Positions 37,130 through 48,150 are shown, counted from the first letter of the stretch. The stretch: 64,000 nucleotides of DNA from Prochlorococcus marinus CUG1417 (GCF_017695975.1 NZ_JAAORN010000001.1:434001-498000), one strand, 5' to 3'. Made by a program: numbers and translations. Notes: generated by a model not told the origin, from the sequence alone.

Positions 37130-38311
37130 TTATTTAATATATTCTTTTAAAACTCCATTTCGATTTGGATGTCTTAGTTTTCTGAGGGCTTTTGCTTCAA
37201 TTTGTCTAATTCTTTCTCTTGTTACATCAAAAATCTGTCCAATTTCTTCAAGAGTTTTCATTCTTCCATCATCAATTCCATATCTCAACCTCAGAACATC
37301 TCGTTCTCTTGGACTTAGAGTTGCTAAGACTCCCTCTAAATCTTCTCTTAATAAAGTTTTAGAAACATCTTGCTCTGGATTTTCTATGTCAGCCTCTATA
37401 AAGTCTCCAAGTCTTGAGTCCTCTTCTTTACCTATTGGAGTTTCTAAGGAAATAGGTAGCTGAGCACTTTTAGCTATAAATCTTAATTTTTCAATTGTCA
37501 TTTCCATGCTTTCAGCTATTTCTTCTTCACTTGGTTTCCTTCCAAATTCTTGGCTAAGAACTTTTGTAGTTTTTTTAATTCGAGATATTGTCTCGTATAG
37601 ATGAACTGGTAATCTAATTGTCCTACTTTGGTCTGCGATTGCTCTAGTAATGGCTTGACGAATCCACCAAGTAGCATAAGTAGAGAATTTGTAACCCTTT
37701 TCATGGTCAAATTTTTCGGCTGCTCTAATGAGGCCCAAACTTCCTTCTTGTATTAAATCTTGAAATGACAAACCTCTATTCATATATTTTTTAGCTATGG
37801 AAACCACTAATCTTAAATTTGATTGAACCATTTTCTCTTTAGCTCTTCTTCCTAAAAGAAGTCTTCTTCTGAATTTAGGAAGAGGCATATCTATTAACTC
37901 AGCCCATTCTCTAACTGAAGGGAAATGTCCTTTTTCTGACTCAAATTGAGTTGCCAGTTCTTCTAATTGGAGTAAGTCAGCAATTTTTCTTGCAAGTTCA
38001 ATTTCTTCATCTGGTCTTAAAAGTCTAATTCTTCCAATTTCTTGAAGATAAACTCTTATTGAATCTTCAGTGTAGATACCTTTTGGGCCGAGTTTAATAT
38101 TACCAAGCCCTTTATCTTCTTCTTCAGAATCACTAAATTCATTATTTTTTTCAATACTGCTTTGATTTAACTGAGAAGATGTCTCTAAGCTTTGACTATT
38201 TTTATCATTATCTTCTTCAACAACTGTTCCTAAGTTTGTATTAATTTTTTTATTGATCTTTTTTTTTGAGCTGGTCTTGGAATTCTTTGATTCTGCTGCT
38301 ACTGGACACAT
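37130..38311 (-). CDS. rpoD: principal RNA polymerase sigma factor (sigma-70 group 1)
   Basis: The 393-residue protein has an N-terminal Lys/Ser/Glu-rich stretch (about residues 1-70), region 1.2 ([17 protein letters not shown]), region 2 with [30 protein letters not shown] and [25 protein letters not shown], region 3, and region 4 with [12 protein letters not shown] and [29 protein letters not shown]. This is the cyanobacterial SigA layout. The start is set by an unusually clear ribosome binding site, AAAGGAG, six bases before ATG. Confidence 0.94.
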   Translation of the reverse strand: MCPVAAESKNSKTSSKKKINKKINTNLGTVVEEDNDKNSQSLETSSQLNQSSIEKNNEFSDSEEEDKGLGNIKLGPKGIYTEDSIRVYLQEIGRIRLLRPDEEIELARKIADLLQLEELATQFESEKGHFPSVREWAELIDMPLPKFRRRLLLGRRAKEKMVQSNLRLVVSIAKKYMNRGLSFQDLIQEGSLGLIRAAEKFDHEKGYKFSTYATWWIRQAITRAIADQSRTIRLPVHLYETISRIKKTTKVLSQEFGRKPSEEEIAESMEMTIEKLRFIAKSAQLPISLETPIGKEEDSRLGDFIEADIENPEQDVSKTLLREDLEGVLATLSPRERDVLRLRYGIDDGRMKTLEEIGQIFDVTRERIRQIEAKALRKLRHPNRNGVLKEYIK

Positions 38312-38634
38312 GATAGACTCCTTTCTACGGTGAATTTAACTAGATTAAATTTTATTTAGGGCTAATTTGTACATTTAGTAGTAAATTTCCCCATTAATTT
38401 GTAAAAGAACTTTTTCAGGAATTTGAATAAAAAAGTTTTTTAAACTGTTGAAAAATTTAAATAGTGCTATAGATTACCTAAAGTAAAAAGTCTTGGGATT
38501 TCTCAGACAGGCAGATCATTTTTTGAATTTTAAGTCAATGATCAAAGCTTCATGTCTCCCTTAAGAACAGGATACTTACAATGTGCAAAAAACACTTTGT
38601 GGAATGTTCAACAATCCAATACTAAGAAAAAGTT
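38312..38634. promoter_or_regulatory. rpoD-priA divergent intergenic region (323 bases)
   Basis: This is the only gap above 300 bases. It holds the rpoD leader and promoter (left, minus strand), the priA leader (right) and a possible nested structure: AGACA (38505-38509) with TGTCT (38553-38557), enclosing GATCATT (38514-38520) with AATGATC (38537-38543). I find no convincing open reading frame in it; tiny frames at 38539 and 38581 are 8 and 14 codons. Confidence 0.5.
38318..38324 (-). promoter_or_regulatory. strong Shine-Dalgarno of rpoD
   Basis: On the minus strand AAAGGAG lies six bases before the rpoD ATG at 38311. Most starts I checked in this window (for example petA, gltX, lepB and psaJ) have no clear SD, so this one is unusual; it also fixes the sigma factor start. 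Confidence 0.8.
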
Positions 38635-40911
38635 TTGAAGCCGGCAAGTAATCAGTTATTAAATATTTCCTGCAAATTGGAAATTTTGCTCGATACAGGT
38701 AGTAGTAATGAAAGCTTTTTCTATTTAGATGGAAATAATCTTGGGGCAGAAGTTGGGGATATTGTAAGTGTGAGACTAAGAGGAAGATTATTGAATGGGT
38801 TAGTGATCTCCAAAAAAAAATTTTCGACAATTAATAAAGACGAATCTTATATTACTGGAGGGAAAAGCATAAGATATTTGTTTGTTGAAAGTATTTTGCA
38901 GAAAAAAATAATTGATAACTCTTGGAGAGAATGGATAGAGTCCCTCGCCTCTTTTTATATGGTTAGTAATTTAAAAATGTTTAAAACTGCATTTCCTCCT
39001 GGCTGGATTGGTAAATATAACAAAATTTCTCAAGGCTTAAAAGATCAAATATGGATTGAAACTAAAAAAGAATTCGATATTAAGAAGAATGGATTAACCA
39101 AAAAAGAATTTTTTTTAATGAATACTTTGTATGAAAAAGGTAATTGGCAAAGTGAATTAATAAAGTCTGGTTTTAATTACACTCTGATCAACTCAATGGT
39201 CAGTAAAAATTACCTTGTCAAATCTAAAAGAAAAAAAAATTACAGTACTAAATTAAATTCCTTTTTAGATGATCATATTGCAACGAAAAAACCAAATCCT
39301 ACAAATGAGCAGAAAATTGTATTTCAAGAATTTCAAACAATGAAACCAGGAGATGCATTACTTCTATGGGGCGAAACAGGTTCAGGTAAAACAGAAGTTT
39401 ATATGAGAATTGCTGAAGATCAATTTCTAAAGAAGAAAAGTTGTTTGATACTCGCCCCAGAAATCGGACTAATTCCTCAACTTATTGATAGGTTTAGTCG
39501 GCGATTTAATAATGTTGTTTACGAATATCATAGTAACTGTTCTTCTATTCATAGAACTGCTGTTTGGAAGAAAATTATTAATGCTAATGAACCTTTAATA
39601 GTAATAGGAACACGGTCCGCAGTCTTTCTTCCAATTAAAAATCTAGGATTAATAATAATTGATGAAGAACATGATATTTCATATAAACAAGATAGTCCTA
39701 TGCCTTGTTATGACGCAAGAGAGATTGCTATTGAAATAGCAAAAAGGAATTCTGCAAAGTTGATTTTTGGGAGTGCAACCCCATCAATGAAGACTTGGAA
39801 AAAGTGTATTTTTGATAAGGATTTTAAATTGGTAAGAATGATTCAAAGGATATCTAGTAATGAGATGCCTGACATAAGAATTATTGATATGCGCCATGAG
39901 TTCAAGAAGGGAAATATGAAAATTTTTTCCAATGAATTATTAGAATTGCTTTCTCAACTTCACTTAAAAAATGAGCAGGCAATAATTTTGGTCCCTAGGA
40001 GGGGGCATAGTGGGTTTTTAAGTTGTAGAAATTGCGGATATTTAATAAATTGCCCCAACTGTGATGTTCCTTTATCAGTGCATCTCGGTTCGCAAGGGAA
40101 AAAATGGTTGAGATGTCATTGGTGTGATCATAAATCGAGATTGATCAATCGTTGCCCAGATTGTCATTCAACTGCCTTTAAACCTTTTGGAATAGGGACA
40201 CAAAGGGTTATAGAGTTTTTAAATGCAGAATTTCCTAACTTAAAAGTACTTCGCTTTGATCGAGACACAACATCAGGAAAGGATGGTCATAGAGATATCC
40301 TTTTAAAGTTTTCTAAAGGTGATGCTGATATTCTTGTCGGCACTCAAATGTTGGCGAAAGGGATTGACATCCCCAATATTACTCTTTCAGTAGTTGTTGC
40401 AGCAGATGGTTTGCTTCATCGCCCAGATATTTCGGCAGAAGAAAAATCTTTACAATTGTTTTTACAATTGGCTGGCAGGGCAGGCAGAGCTGAAAAAAAA
40501 GGAACAGTAATTTTTCAAACATATAAACCTAACCACCCGGTAATTTCGTATCTTCAGAAAAGAGATTATGAAAGATTCTTAATTGAAAACTCTCGATTGA
40601 GAAAAGATACTAATTTATTTCCATTTTGCTCGATTTGCCTTCTTAAATTATCAGGTGAAAATTACGAATTAACTGAATCAATTGCAATTAAATTAGCAAA
40701 GTATCTAGTCAATTTTTGTGAGAAAAAGAATTGGAAATTAATTGGCCCTGCTCCTAGTTTAATTGCTAAAGTTGGAAAAAAATTTAGATGGCAGATATTA
40801 ATACATGGTCCTGAAGGAACAAAGATACCTTTACCTGATAGATCAATATTATGGAAACTTATTCCAAAAAATGTTTTTTTAACAATTGATGTTAATCCAG
40901 CAGAGTTGTAA
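38635..40911 (+). CDS. priA: primosomal protein N' (replication restart helicase)
   Basis: PriA reloads the replicative helicase at collapsed forks. The 758-residue protein has Walker A LLWGETGSGKTEVYMR near residue 243, LIIIDEEHDISYKQD (DEEH box) near residue 340, a zinc region with paired Cys (CRNCGYLINCPNCD, RCHWCDHK, RCPDCH) at about residues 465-520, and LQLAGRAGRAEKKGTVIFQT. The first codon is TTG. The protein end abuts the convergent TPR-DUF3153 gene with no spare base. Confidence 0.95.
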   Translation: MKPASNQLLNISCKLEILLDTGSSNESFFYLDGNNLGAEVGDIVSVRLRGRLLNGLVISKKKFSTINKDESYITGGKSIRYLFVESILQKKIIDNSWREWIESLASFYMVSNLKMFKTAFPPGWIGKYNKISQGLKDQIWIETKKEFDIKKNGLTKKEFFLMNTLYEKGNWQSELIKSGFNYTLINSMVSKNYLVKSKRKKNYSTKLNSFLDDHIATKKPNPTNEQKIVFQEFQTMKPGDALLLWGETGSGKTEVYMRIAEDQFLKKKSCLILAPEIGLIPQLIDRFSRRFNNVVYEYHSNCSSIHRTAVWKKIINANEPLIVIGTRSAVFLPIKNLGLIIIDEEHDISYKQDSPMPCYDAREIAIEIAKRNSAKLIFGSATPSMKTWKKCIFDKDFKLVRMIQRISSNEMPDIRIIDMRHEFKKGNMKIFSNELLELLSQLHLKNEQAIILVPRRGHSGFLSCRNCGYLINCPNCDVPLSVHLGSQGKKWLRCHWCDHKSRLINRCPDCHSTAFKPFGIGTQRVIEFLNAEFPNLKVLRFDRDTTSGKDGHRDILLKFSKGDADILVGTQMLAKGIDIPNITLSVVVAADGLLHRPDISAEEKSLQLFLQLAGRAGRAEKKGTVIFQTYKPNHPVISYLQKRDYERFLIENSRLRKDTNLFPFCSICLLKLSGENYELTESIAIKLAKYLVNFCEKKNWKLIGPAPSLIAKVGKKFRWQILIHGPEGTKIPLPDRSILWKLIPKNVFLTIDVNPAEL

Positions 40912-42021
40912 TTACTTTGATGGAAGTTGAGGTAAATCTGTACCTAATTTAAATCTATAGAATCTTAATAAATAAGCTAATACAATAATAATTAAAATAG
41001 TAGATATCCCAATCAAAAGTTTATTGAGGCTCCAGAAAGAAAATTCAAGACTATTTATTTGTCCTTGATTTAAATTCCAAATTATAAGATTTTTTGTGAT
41101 TTCTAAATTTGAATTATTTTTACCAATAAGGTTAGCTTTATTAGGGTGTACAATTTTAAAAATGAGTTCTAAATTATCAACACCTTCAATAGAAGTCAGA
41201 TCCAAATCTACCCTGTAAAAGTATTTTTTAAAAAAAATAAAATCTTTTTGATTAGTATTAATTTCTATATTTGTTGATCCTCCTGCCAATTCTCCAGCTG
41301 TATTTTGGGTGATTTTAAGAACTTGCTTTGTATCTTCAAGATTGAGATTTTTATGTTTCATAGAAAAGGTTGATTCGTCTTGTTCAATTTCTACGTCAGG
41401 AAAAATATCTTTCATGTTCTCTTCGAATTTTAATTGCCAAGGAAATTTCTTTATGTATTTACTTTCTATTACTAAATTATTGTTTATTGAATCAATGTCT
41501 CTAAGATCAAGTGTATTTTCAACTTTAACGCAGCCACTTAAAAGTGGAATTAATAATAATAGTATTAAAAAAATGATCAGTGAAAAGCCTTTCTGAAAGG
41601 GTTTTGTTTCACCAGTTGGAATTTCAGTTACGTTAATAAATTTCTTTTTCTCCAAAATTTCTCTTTTTTTGCGCAGTGAGTTAAGAGATTTTTTATTTAG
41701 TGATGGATCGCTTTCAAACTGTACGTTCCAATTTTCTGGCTTTTTAATGTCAGGAGAATCTATAACTTCCATCAAATATTTTGCATTTTCTCTAGTCTTA
41801 TTATCGTAAGATTTTTGAAGTTCTTTACAAAATCTTTTAGCCTCCTCCTTTTTATTAATACCACAAAGAGCAGTAATTAAAATTGTTCTTAAATTTACCC
41901 CCTCTTTGCTTGATAAAGAAAATGATTCGATTATAGGTAAAAGAAATTCAATACAATATTGATACTCTCCTTTGGCCAAAGCAAGTTCTACTGTTTCTAA
42001 AACTTGCTCATAAGTTTTCAT
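40912..42021 (-). CDS. TPR-like domain fused to DUF3153-type membrane/lipoprotein part
   Basis: The 369-residue protein has three parts: a helical TPR-like head (about residues 1-90, with VELALAKGEYQYCIEFLLPIIES), a charged linker, then a hydrophobic helix ending in a lipobox-like LLSGC at residues 160-164, a beta-rich outer domain I link to DUF3153, and a C-terminal helix near residues 335-355. In cyanobacteria the DUF3153 part, as I recall, is usually an ordinary lipoprotein at the N-terminus. Function unknown. It lies four bases after argB on the same strand. Confidence 0.8.
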   Translation of the reverse strand: MKTYEQVLETVELALAKGEYQYCIEFLLPIIESFSLSSKEGVNLRTILITALCGINKKEEAKRFCKELQKSYDNKTRENAKYLMEVIDSPDIKKPENWNVQFESDPSLNKKSLNSLRKKREILEKKKFINVTEIPTGETKPFQKGFSLIIFLILLLLIPLLSGCVKVENTLDLRDIDSINNNLVIESKYIKKFPWQLKFEENMKDIFPDVEIEQDESTFSMKHKNLNLEDTKQVLKITQNTAGELAGGSTNIEINTNQKDFIFFKKYFYRVDLDLTSIEGVDNLELIFKIVHPNKANLIGKNNSNLEITKNLIIWNLNQGQINSLEFSFWSLNKLLIGISTILIIIVLAYLLRFYRFKLGTDLPQLPSK

Positions 42022-42024
42022 AGG

Positions 42025-42876
42025 TTACGCAACTATCATTGTACCTACTCCAGAATTTGTAAAAATCTCAAGAAGTAATGCGTGTTCTATTCTTCCATCG
42101 ATTATGTGAGCAGCTTTGACTCCTTGTGCTAAAGCTCTTATGCAGCATTCTGTCTTTGGAATCATCCCTTCGGTGACAATTTTTTTATCAATTAAATTTC
42201 TTGCCTCTTTGAGATTCGTTTTTTCAACAAGACTATTTTTGTTATCTTTTTCTTTTAAAATCCCTTGAGTATCAGTAAGAAGAATAAGTTTTTCTGCATT
42301 TATTGCAGCAGCAATTTCTCCAGCAACAAAATCTGCATTAATATTATGTGAAATACCTTCCATGGTTGATCCAATACTAGAAATAATAGGGATATATCCT
42401 TTAGAAATAAGAGGATCTAATATTTCAGGATTGATTTTTGTAACCTCTCCCACTAACCCATGACTCCCATCTCCTAATTCTCTAGATTGAATTAAGTTCC
42501 CATCAAGACCTGATATGCCCACAGCTAATGATCCAGTTTTATTAATGCCTTTTACAATTTGTTTGTTAACCCTACCCATTAGAACCATCTCGACAATCTC
42601 CATTGTTTTTTGATCAGTGATTCTTAATCCATTTTCGAATTTAGGAGATATTTCTAATTTCTTTAACCAATTATTAATCTCGGGTCCACCTCCATGAATT
42701 ACTATCGGACACACGCCCACGCTTGATAAAAGTGCTATGTCTCTAAAAAAAGCATTTTTTAAGTCATCTTCTTCCATGACAGATCCACCATACTTGATGA
42801 CAATTTTTCTACCTGAGAAACTTTGTATATATGGAAGAGCTTCGCTTAATATTGATACTCTTTGAGAATCATTCAT
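42025..42876 (-). CDS. argB: acetylglutamate kinase
   Basis: ArgB phosphorylates N-acetylglutamate in arginine synthesis and is the target of PII control in cyanobacteria. The 283-residue protein has [18 protein letters not shown] (residues 22-39), [33 protein letters not shown] and LTDTQGIL. The C-terminal PII/arginine-responsive region with [17 protein letters not shown] is present. Length is normal. The TPR-DUF3153 gene follows four bases later. Confidence 0.96.
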   Translation of the reverse strand: MNDSQRVSILSEALPYIQSFSGRKIVIKYGGSVMEEDDLKNAFFRDIALLSSVGVCPIVIHGGGPEINNWLKKLEISPKFENGLRITDQKTMEIVEMVLMGRVNKQIVKGINKTGSLAVGISGLDGNLIQSRELGDGSHGLVGEVTKINPEILDPLISKGYIPIISSIGSTMEGISHNINADFVAGEIAAAINAEKLILLTDTQGILKEKDNKNSLVEKTNLKEARNLIDKKIVTEGMIPKTECCIRALAQGVKAAHIIDGRIEHALLLEIFTNSGVGTMIVA

Positions 42877-42940
42877 TATTAAAAATCATTAAAAATTGAT
42901 TAAATTGAAAAATTAGGTTTTTACGAATATATCGCTATAT

Positions 42941-43471
42941 TCAATAAAAGAGAATAAAATCAAATTCTTTTTTATTATCGTGGATAATAAATTCTGATTC
43001 AAGACCTTTGACAAAAAACCTGTTTAATCTTTCTTGTTTTTCAATCCATTTTTCTAGAGGGACAGCATTTAATTCGAAACGCATTCTGAGACCATTTTTT
43101 TCTTCCTTCGTAATCTCTTCTATTTCTTTTAGTTGAGGGGGATTATCCTCATCCCACAAATTTAAAGATTCTAATGACGATTCAAGATGAGCTTTTATAC
43201 CGTACCTCCATCTCGTAACATCTTTAACTAATGCTGTTAACTCTTTTGGTCTATTAAATTTATTTGTAACAAAATCTGTCTTGTTAAATAACTCTACAGG
43301 AGGTATCTCCGAAGTCTTTAAACCTAATCCAATTAAAAAAATAGGTACTCCATAAAAAAAAGTAGGTACACTTAAATTTACTGAGTCTGTGAAATAAGCA
43401 GTCATTCCAACAAAAGCTAATATACCCCCAGCGGTTACTATTACGTTTCCGGGCGATAAGTACTTCTTCAT
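42941..43471 (-). CDS. DUF2854-type membrane protein, unknown function
   Basis: The 176-residue protein has two hydrophobic helices in the first 55 residues (GNVIVTAGGILAFVGMTAYF and VPTFFYGVPIFLIGLGL) and a soluble C-terminal part with WRYGIKAHLESSLESLNLW and FFVKGLESEFII. I place it in DUF2854, a family of cyanobacteria and chloroplasts, from memory. No cofactor motif is visible. It is divergent to the 60-residue gene, with only about 40 bases between the chosen starts. Confidence 0.75.
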   Translation of the reverse strand: MKKYLSPGNVIVTAGGILAFVGMTAYFTDSVNLSVPTFFYGVPIFLIGLGLKTSEIPPVELFNKTDFVTNKFNRPKELTALVKDVTRWRYGIKAHLESSLESLNLWDEDNPPQLKEIEEITKEEKNGLRMRFELNAVPLEKWIEKQERLNRFFVKGLESEFIIHDNKKEFDFILFY

Positions 43472-43512
43472 TTTGATTTAGTAGAATGAACTTTAATAGG
43501 CTAACAAGAATT

Positions 43513-43695
43513 ATGCTAGATCTGAATACTGCAAATCAAGAAGATTTAATTTTCAAACTTGATCAAGATAGAGCATGGTTATTAGAAAATCTTGATAAGG
43601 GTAAATGGACAGAAATCAGAAGCGAACTTGCGGCGCTTGAAAGAAAAATAAGTAAGCTAATTATAAGTGTTCAAGAAAATAATGTTGATATTTGA
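43513..43695 (+). CDS. small hypothetical protein (60 aa)
   Basis: From ATG 43513 the product has 60 residues (MLDLNTANQEDLIFKLDQDR onward), probably two helices forming a coiled pair (LLENLDKGKWTEIRSELAALERKISKLI). ATG 43486 would add nine residues but leaves only 14 bases to the divergent DUF2854 start, so I favour the shorter form. It ends one base before ssb. The family is not recognised and no motif suggests a function. Confidence 0.6.
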   Translation: MLDLNTANQEDLIFKLDQDRAWLLENLDKGKWTEIRSELAALERKISKLIISVQENNVDI

Positions 43696-43696
43696 T

Positions 43697-44122
43697 TTAA
43701 AAAGGTATTTCGTCAACTTCGGGAACCAAAGGTGAACTATCCCAATTAGATTTTTTGGAGGGTTCTTTATTATCAATTGACTCATTATTTTCTTTTTCAT
43801 CAGATTTAATAGCGTCAACTGGTCCTATTTGATGAATTTTTGAGGCTGTAAGTTCTGGTTGCTTTTCTTTTGTTCCGTCTTTTCTAGTGACAGAATTCAT
43901 TTTCAGGCGTCCCTCAATAACAATATTTTGACCCTCCTTGAGTTCATCTACCATTTCTTGGGCAATATTTCCCCAACCTATGATCTTTAGATCTCTGGTA
44001 GGATCTTCACTACGTAATCCCTTAAAATTAACAATCATTTCTGCAATGGGAGTTTGGTTTTCTTTGGTATACCTCATTTGGGGAGCGCTATTAATTACTC
44101 CCTGGATTAAACAATGATTCAT
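43697..44122 (-). CDS. ssb: single-stranded DNA-binding protein
   Basis: SSB coats single-stranded DNA in replication and repair. The 141-residue protein has an OB-fold (residues 1-100: MNHCLIQGVINSAPQMRYTK, KIIGWGNIAQEMVDELKEGQNIVIEGRL) and a low-complexity, charged linker ending VPEVDEIPF. The acidic EIPF end is the form of the SSB C-terminal partner-binding peptide. It is slightly shorter than E. coli SSB. ATG start at 44122, 28 bases from the divergent cobK. Confidence 0.95.
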   Translation of the reverse strand: MNHCLIQGVINSAPQMRYTKENQTPIAEMIVNFKGLRSEDPTRDLKIIGWGNIAQEMVDELKEGQNIVIEGRLKMNSVTRKDGTKEKQPELTASKIHQIGPVDAIKSDEKENNESIDNKEPSKKSNWDSSPLVPEVDEIPF

Positions 44123-44150
44123 TACTTCTTATTTAATTAAAGATATACTG

Positions 44151-44951
44151 ATGCAGAATCAAGGAAATTGCTATAAAAATGTTTGGATCCTATCAGGAAC
44201 TTCTGATGGACCTGTGATAGCTAATATGCTTCTCGAACTAAATTATTCTGTTTTTGCAAGTGTTTTAACTTATAAAGCTGGTCAAGCTTATATTGACAAT
44301 CCAAAGTTACATATCATTACAGGTAAATTAAATAATAAAGATGAAATAATTAATTTTATAAAAAAAAATCAAATCAGATTCGTTGTCGATGCTACTCATC
44401 CTTTTGCCGTTATAATTTCTGAAAATCTTAATAATGCATGTAAAGAGATTAATACACCTTTCTTTCTATTTGAGAGAAACTCTCTAATAAAAAACACTAA
44501 TAATTTTTCTTATATTGATGATTTAAAGGATATAAATAACGTTGATCTAGAGAATAAGAATATTCTTCTGGCAATAGGTTCAAGATTCCTTAGCGATACA
44601 GCTAATTATTATATGAAGTGTAAGGCAAATGTATTTACAAGGGTACTTCCTACCTATGAGAGTATAACCAAAGCTTTTGGATCATGTATTAAAAATTCAA
44701 ATATAGCGATACTTAAACCGAGTAAAAATAATAAAAGAATCTTAGAAAAAAAACTCTGTGATTTTTGGGAGATAGATTATGTTCTATGCAGAGAATCAGG
44801 AAGTTATTCTCAGAAAAACTGGGAAAGGATTATTTCTGGAAGTAACATGAAGTTATTTTTGGTTAAAAGGCCAAAAATAAAAAATGATTATTCTTACTCT
44901 TTCAATCAATACAAGGATTTGATTAATCACATAATTAAATCAAATTATTGA
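44151..44951 (+). CDS. cobK: precorrin-6A reductase
   Basis: CobK/CbiJ reduces precorrin-6A with NADPH in corrin synthesis. The 266-residue protein starts with VWILSGTSDGPVIANMLLEL, then shows VVDATHPFAVIISENLNNAC near residue 79, where DATHPFA is the family hallmark, and RVLPTYESITKAFGSC near residue 163. With cobM and cobO in this window it supports a full cobalamin-type pathway scattered over the chromosome. cutA follows 13 bases after its stop. Confidence 0.93.
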   Translation: MQNQGNCYKNVWILSGTSDGPVIANMLLELNYSVFASVLTYKAGQAYIDNPKLHIITGKLNNKDEIINFIKKNQIRFVVDATHPFAVIISENLNNACKEINTPFFLFERNSLIKNTNNFSYIDDLKDINNVDLENKNILLAIGSRFLSDTANYYMKCKANVFTRVLPTYESITKAFGSCIKNSNIAILKPSKNNKRILEKKLCDFWEIDYVLCRESGSYSQKNWERIISGSNMKLFLVKRPKIKNDYSYSFNQYKDLINHIIKSNY

Positions 44952-44964
44952 TGTTTAATTCATT

Positions 44965-45270
44965 ATGGAAATATTAGTTATTATCGCAACTGAATCAAGT
45001 AAAACAAATGCTGTGAGAATGGCTAAATTACTCATAAAAGAAAAAATTGCAGCTTGTGTTTCCATAAAGCAAATTTTTTCAGTTTATGAGTGGGATGATG
45101 ATATTCAAGAAACTAAAGAGTTTGAAATTACTATAAAAAGTAAACTAGAATTTAAAGATTGTTTAATTGATTTCGTAAATAAAAATTCCACATATGATGT
45201 CCCTCAAATTATTTACAAAAAATACCATGCTGAGATGAAATATTATGATTGGTTGAATAAGACTATTTGA
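44965..45270 (+). CDS. cutA: divalent-ion tolerance protein CutA
   Basis: The 101-residue protein has the CutA1 core: LVIIATESSKTNAVRMAKLLI, KIAACVSIKQIFSVYEWDDDIQETKEFEI and VNKNSTYDVPQIIYKKYHAEMKYYDWL. CutA forms very stable trimers; a role in copper tolerance was claimed in E. coli but is uncertain elsewhere. It starts 13 bases after cobK on the same strand and ends seven bases from the convergent kinase gene. Confidence 0.94.
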   Translation: MEILVIIATESSKTNAVRMAKLLIKEKIAACVSIKQIFSVYEWDDDIQETKEFEITIKSKLEFKDCLIDFVNKNSTYDVPQIIYKKYHAEMKYYDWLNKTI

Positions 45271-45276
45271 TTACAT

Positions 45277-46278
45277 CTATTTTATTAACTCTTTAAGATC
45301 AATATCCGATCTAGATCCTAATTGCGTAATAATTTGCCCCGCACAAATTGAAGCTATCTCTCCGCATTTTTTGAGGGAACAATTGTTTATTAATCCATGG
45401 ATAAATCCTCCCGCATAGATATCTCCCGCTCCTGTAGTATCAATTATCTTGCCTTTCGTTATTGATTCAATTATTTCAACATTATTTTTGTTAACTATAA
45501 GAGAACCATTGCTTCCAAGAGTTACTATGACTAATTCACATAGGGAAGATAGGTCTTCTTGGCAGCTTGATAATTTATCATTTTTAAATAGACTTAACAC
45601 TTCGGATTCATTACAAAAAACAATATCTACATATTCATAAATTAATTCTAAGAAACTCTCACGATGTCTATCTACACAAAATGAATCAGACAAAGAAAGA
45701 ATTATTTTTGTACTAGATTGTTTTGCAATTTGGGCGGCTTTAATAAAAGCTTTTTTAGCTAATTCGCTGTCCCATAAATATCCTTCTAAATATAAGTATT
45801 TACTTTCTTTAATTACATTAAAGTCAATGTCTTTTGGTTCAAACTCCACAGATGCTCCTAGGTAAGTGCACATAGTTCTTTGTGCATCAGGTGTAACTAA
45901 AATAATTGAATGAGCTGTTGGAGCACCTTCAATAGTTGGTGGAGTATTAAATATTGTTTTACTTTTTTTTATATCGTCAGAAAAGAAATTACCAAATTGA
46001 TCATTTTTCACTCTTCCTATAAACTGAACATGATTGCCTAATTCTGCTAAAGAAACAACGGTATTTGCTGAGGAACCACCTGAAATTCGTTTGATCACTT
46101 TGCAATTTTCTAACAATCTCTGAGATTCATCAGAATTAATTAGATTCATTGATCCTTTATCCAGATTATTTATCTCAAGAAACTCATCTTCAATATTTAC
46201 AATAATATCTACTATTGCGTTTCCCAGACCAATGAGATCAACTTTTTTATGTTCAAAATGTCTAAAGGATTCCTTCAT
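45277..46278 (-). CDS. PfkB family carbohydrate/nucleoside kinase
   Basis: The 333-residue protein has the PfkB start VDLIGLGNAIVDIIVNIEDEFLE, the first signature region RISGGSSANTVVSLAELGN and the second signature DTTGAGDIYAGGFIHGLI near residue 284 with the catalytic Asp. It resembles adenosine-kinase-like members more than ribokinase (GSMNLINSDE, MCTYLGASVEFEPKDI). Substrate not fixed. It lies 15 bases downstream of purA on the same strand, so purine-nucleoside salvage is a fair guess. Confidence 0.88.
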   Translation of the reverse strand: MKESFRHFEHKKVDLIGLGNAIVDIIVNIEDEFLEINNLDKGSMNLINSDESQRLLENCKVIKRISGGSSANTVVSLAELGNHVQFIGRVKNDQFGNFFSDDIKKSKTIFNTPPTIEGAPTAHSIILVTPDAQRTMCTYLGASVEFEPKDIDFNVIKESKYLYLEGYLWDSELAKKAFIKAAQIAKQSSTKIILSLSDSFCVDRHRESFLELIYEYVDIVFCNESEVLSLFKNDKLSSCQEDLSSLCELVIVTLGSNGSLIVNKNNVEIIESITKGKIIDTTGAGDIYAGGFIHGLINNCSLKKCGEIASICAGQIITQLGSRSDIDLKELIK

Positions 46279-46293
46279 TAATTCGGAACTAAA

Positions 46294-47658
<1,365 letters not shown>

Positions 47659-47685
47659 TTACTTTTAAAAAGTAAATGAATTGTA

Positions 47686-48123
47686 TCAACTTTCTCTTAG
47701 AACCATTTTTTCAGCAAGAGAAAATTCTTTTGTTAAACGCTCTTTAAGTTTATCTGGTAAAGGTCTACTTGCAAAGTTTTTGTAATGACCTGCCATAGCA
47801 TTTAATGCTGTTTGCATTGTGGTAAATGATTGTGTTTTATTCACCATCCCTCTATTTCTATATCTTGAAATATAGTCAGTTATGAGTGTAAGAGCTTCAC
47901 TTCTCACTTCATCTTTATTTGGAGAATCTTTTGGAGTATCAACAGCTGTTTGTAATGTTTTAACGACTGAAATTGTATCCTTTGCATAGTCACCTGTCAT
48001 AGCGGTTTTTGCAGCTATGGAAGGGGAACTAAATAGTGTAAAAGCAACAATTAAGGATATTGCAAAAGATATAGCTTTGATAAGATTCTTAAAAAATAAT
48101 TTTGATGTCAATTTCAGTAACAT
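47686..48123 (-). CDS. psb27: photosystem II assembly protein Psb27, non-lipidated form
   Basis: Psb27 binds CP43 on the lumenal side during photosystem II assembly and repair. The 145-residue preprotein has a hydrophobic signal (ISFAISLIVAFTLFSSPSIAA), likely cut near residue 38, and a four-helix part, TGDYAKDTISVVKTLQTAVD to FSLAEKMVLRE. The entire sequence has no cysteine, so it cannot carry the lipid anchor that freshwater cyanobacterial Psb27 has. It lies 27 bases downstream of proS on the same strand. Confidence 0.93.
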   Translation of the reverse strand: MLLKLTSKLFFKNLIKAISFAISLIVAFTLFSSPSIAAKTAMTGDYAKDTISVVKTLQTAVDTPKDSPNKDEVRSEALTLITDYISRYRNRGMVNKTQSFTTMQTALNAMAGHYKNFASRPLPDKLKERLTKEFSLAEKMVLRES

Positions 48124-48150
48124 AACTTTGCTCCCAGAAAAAAATAAGCC

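Noticed and set aside
38581-38634. Tiny frames ahead of priA as a leader peptide
   Set aside because: Fourteen codons or fewer, no attenuator structure following, and no distinctive residue run.
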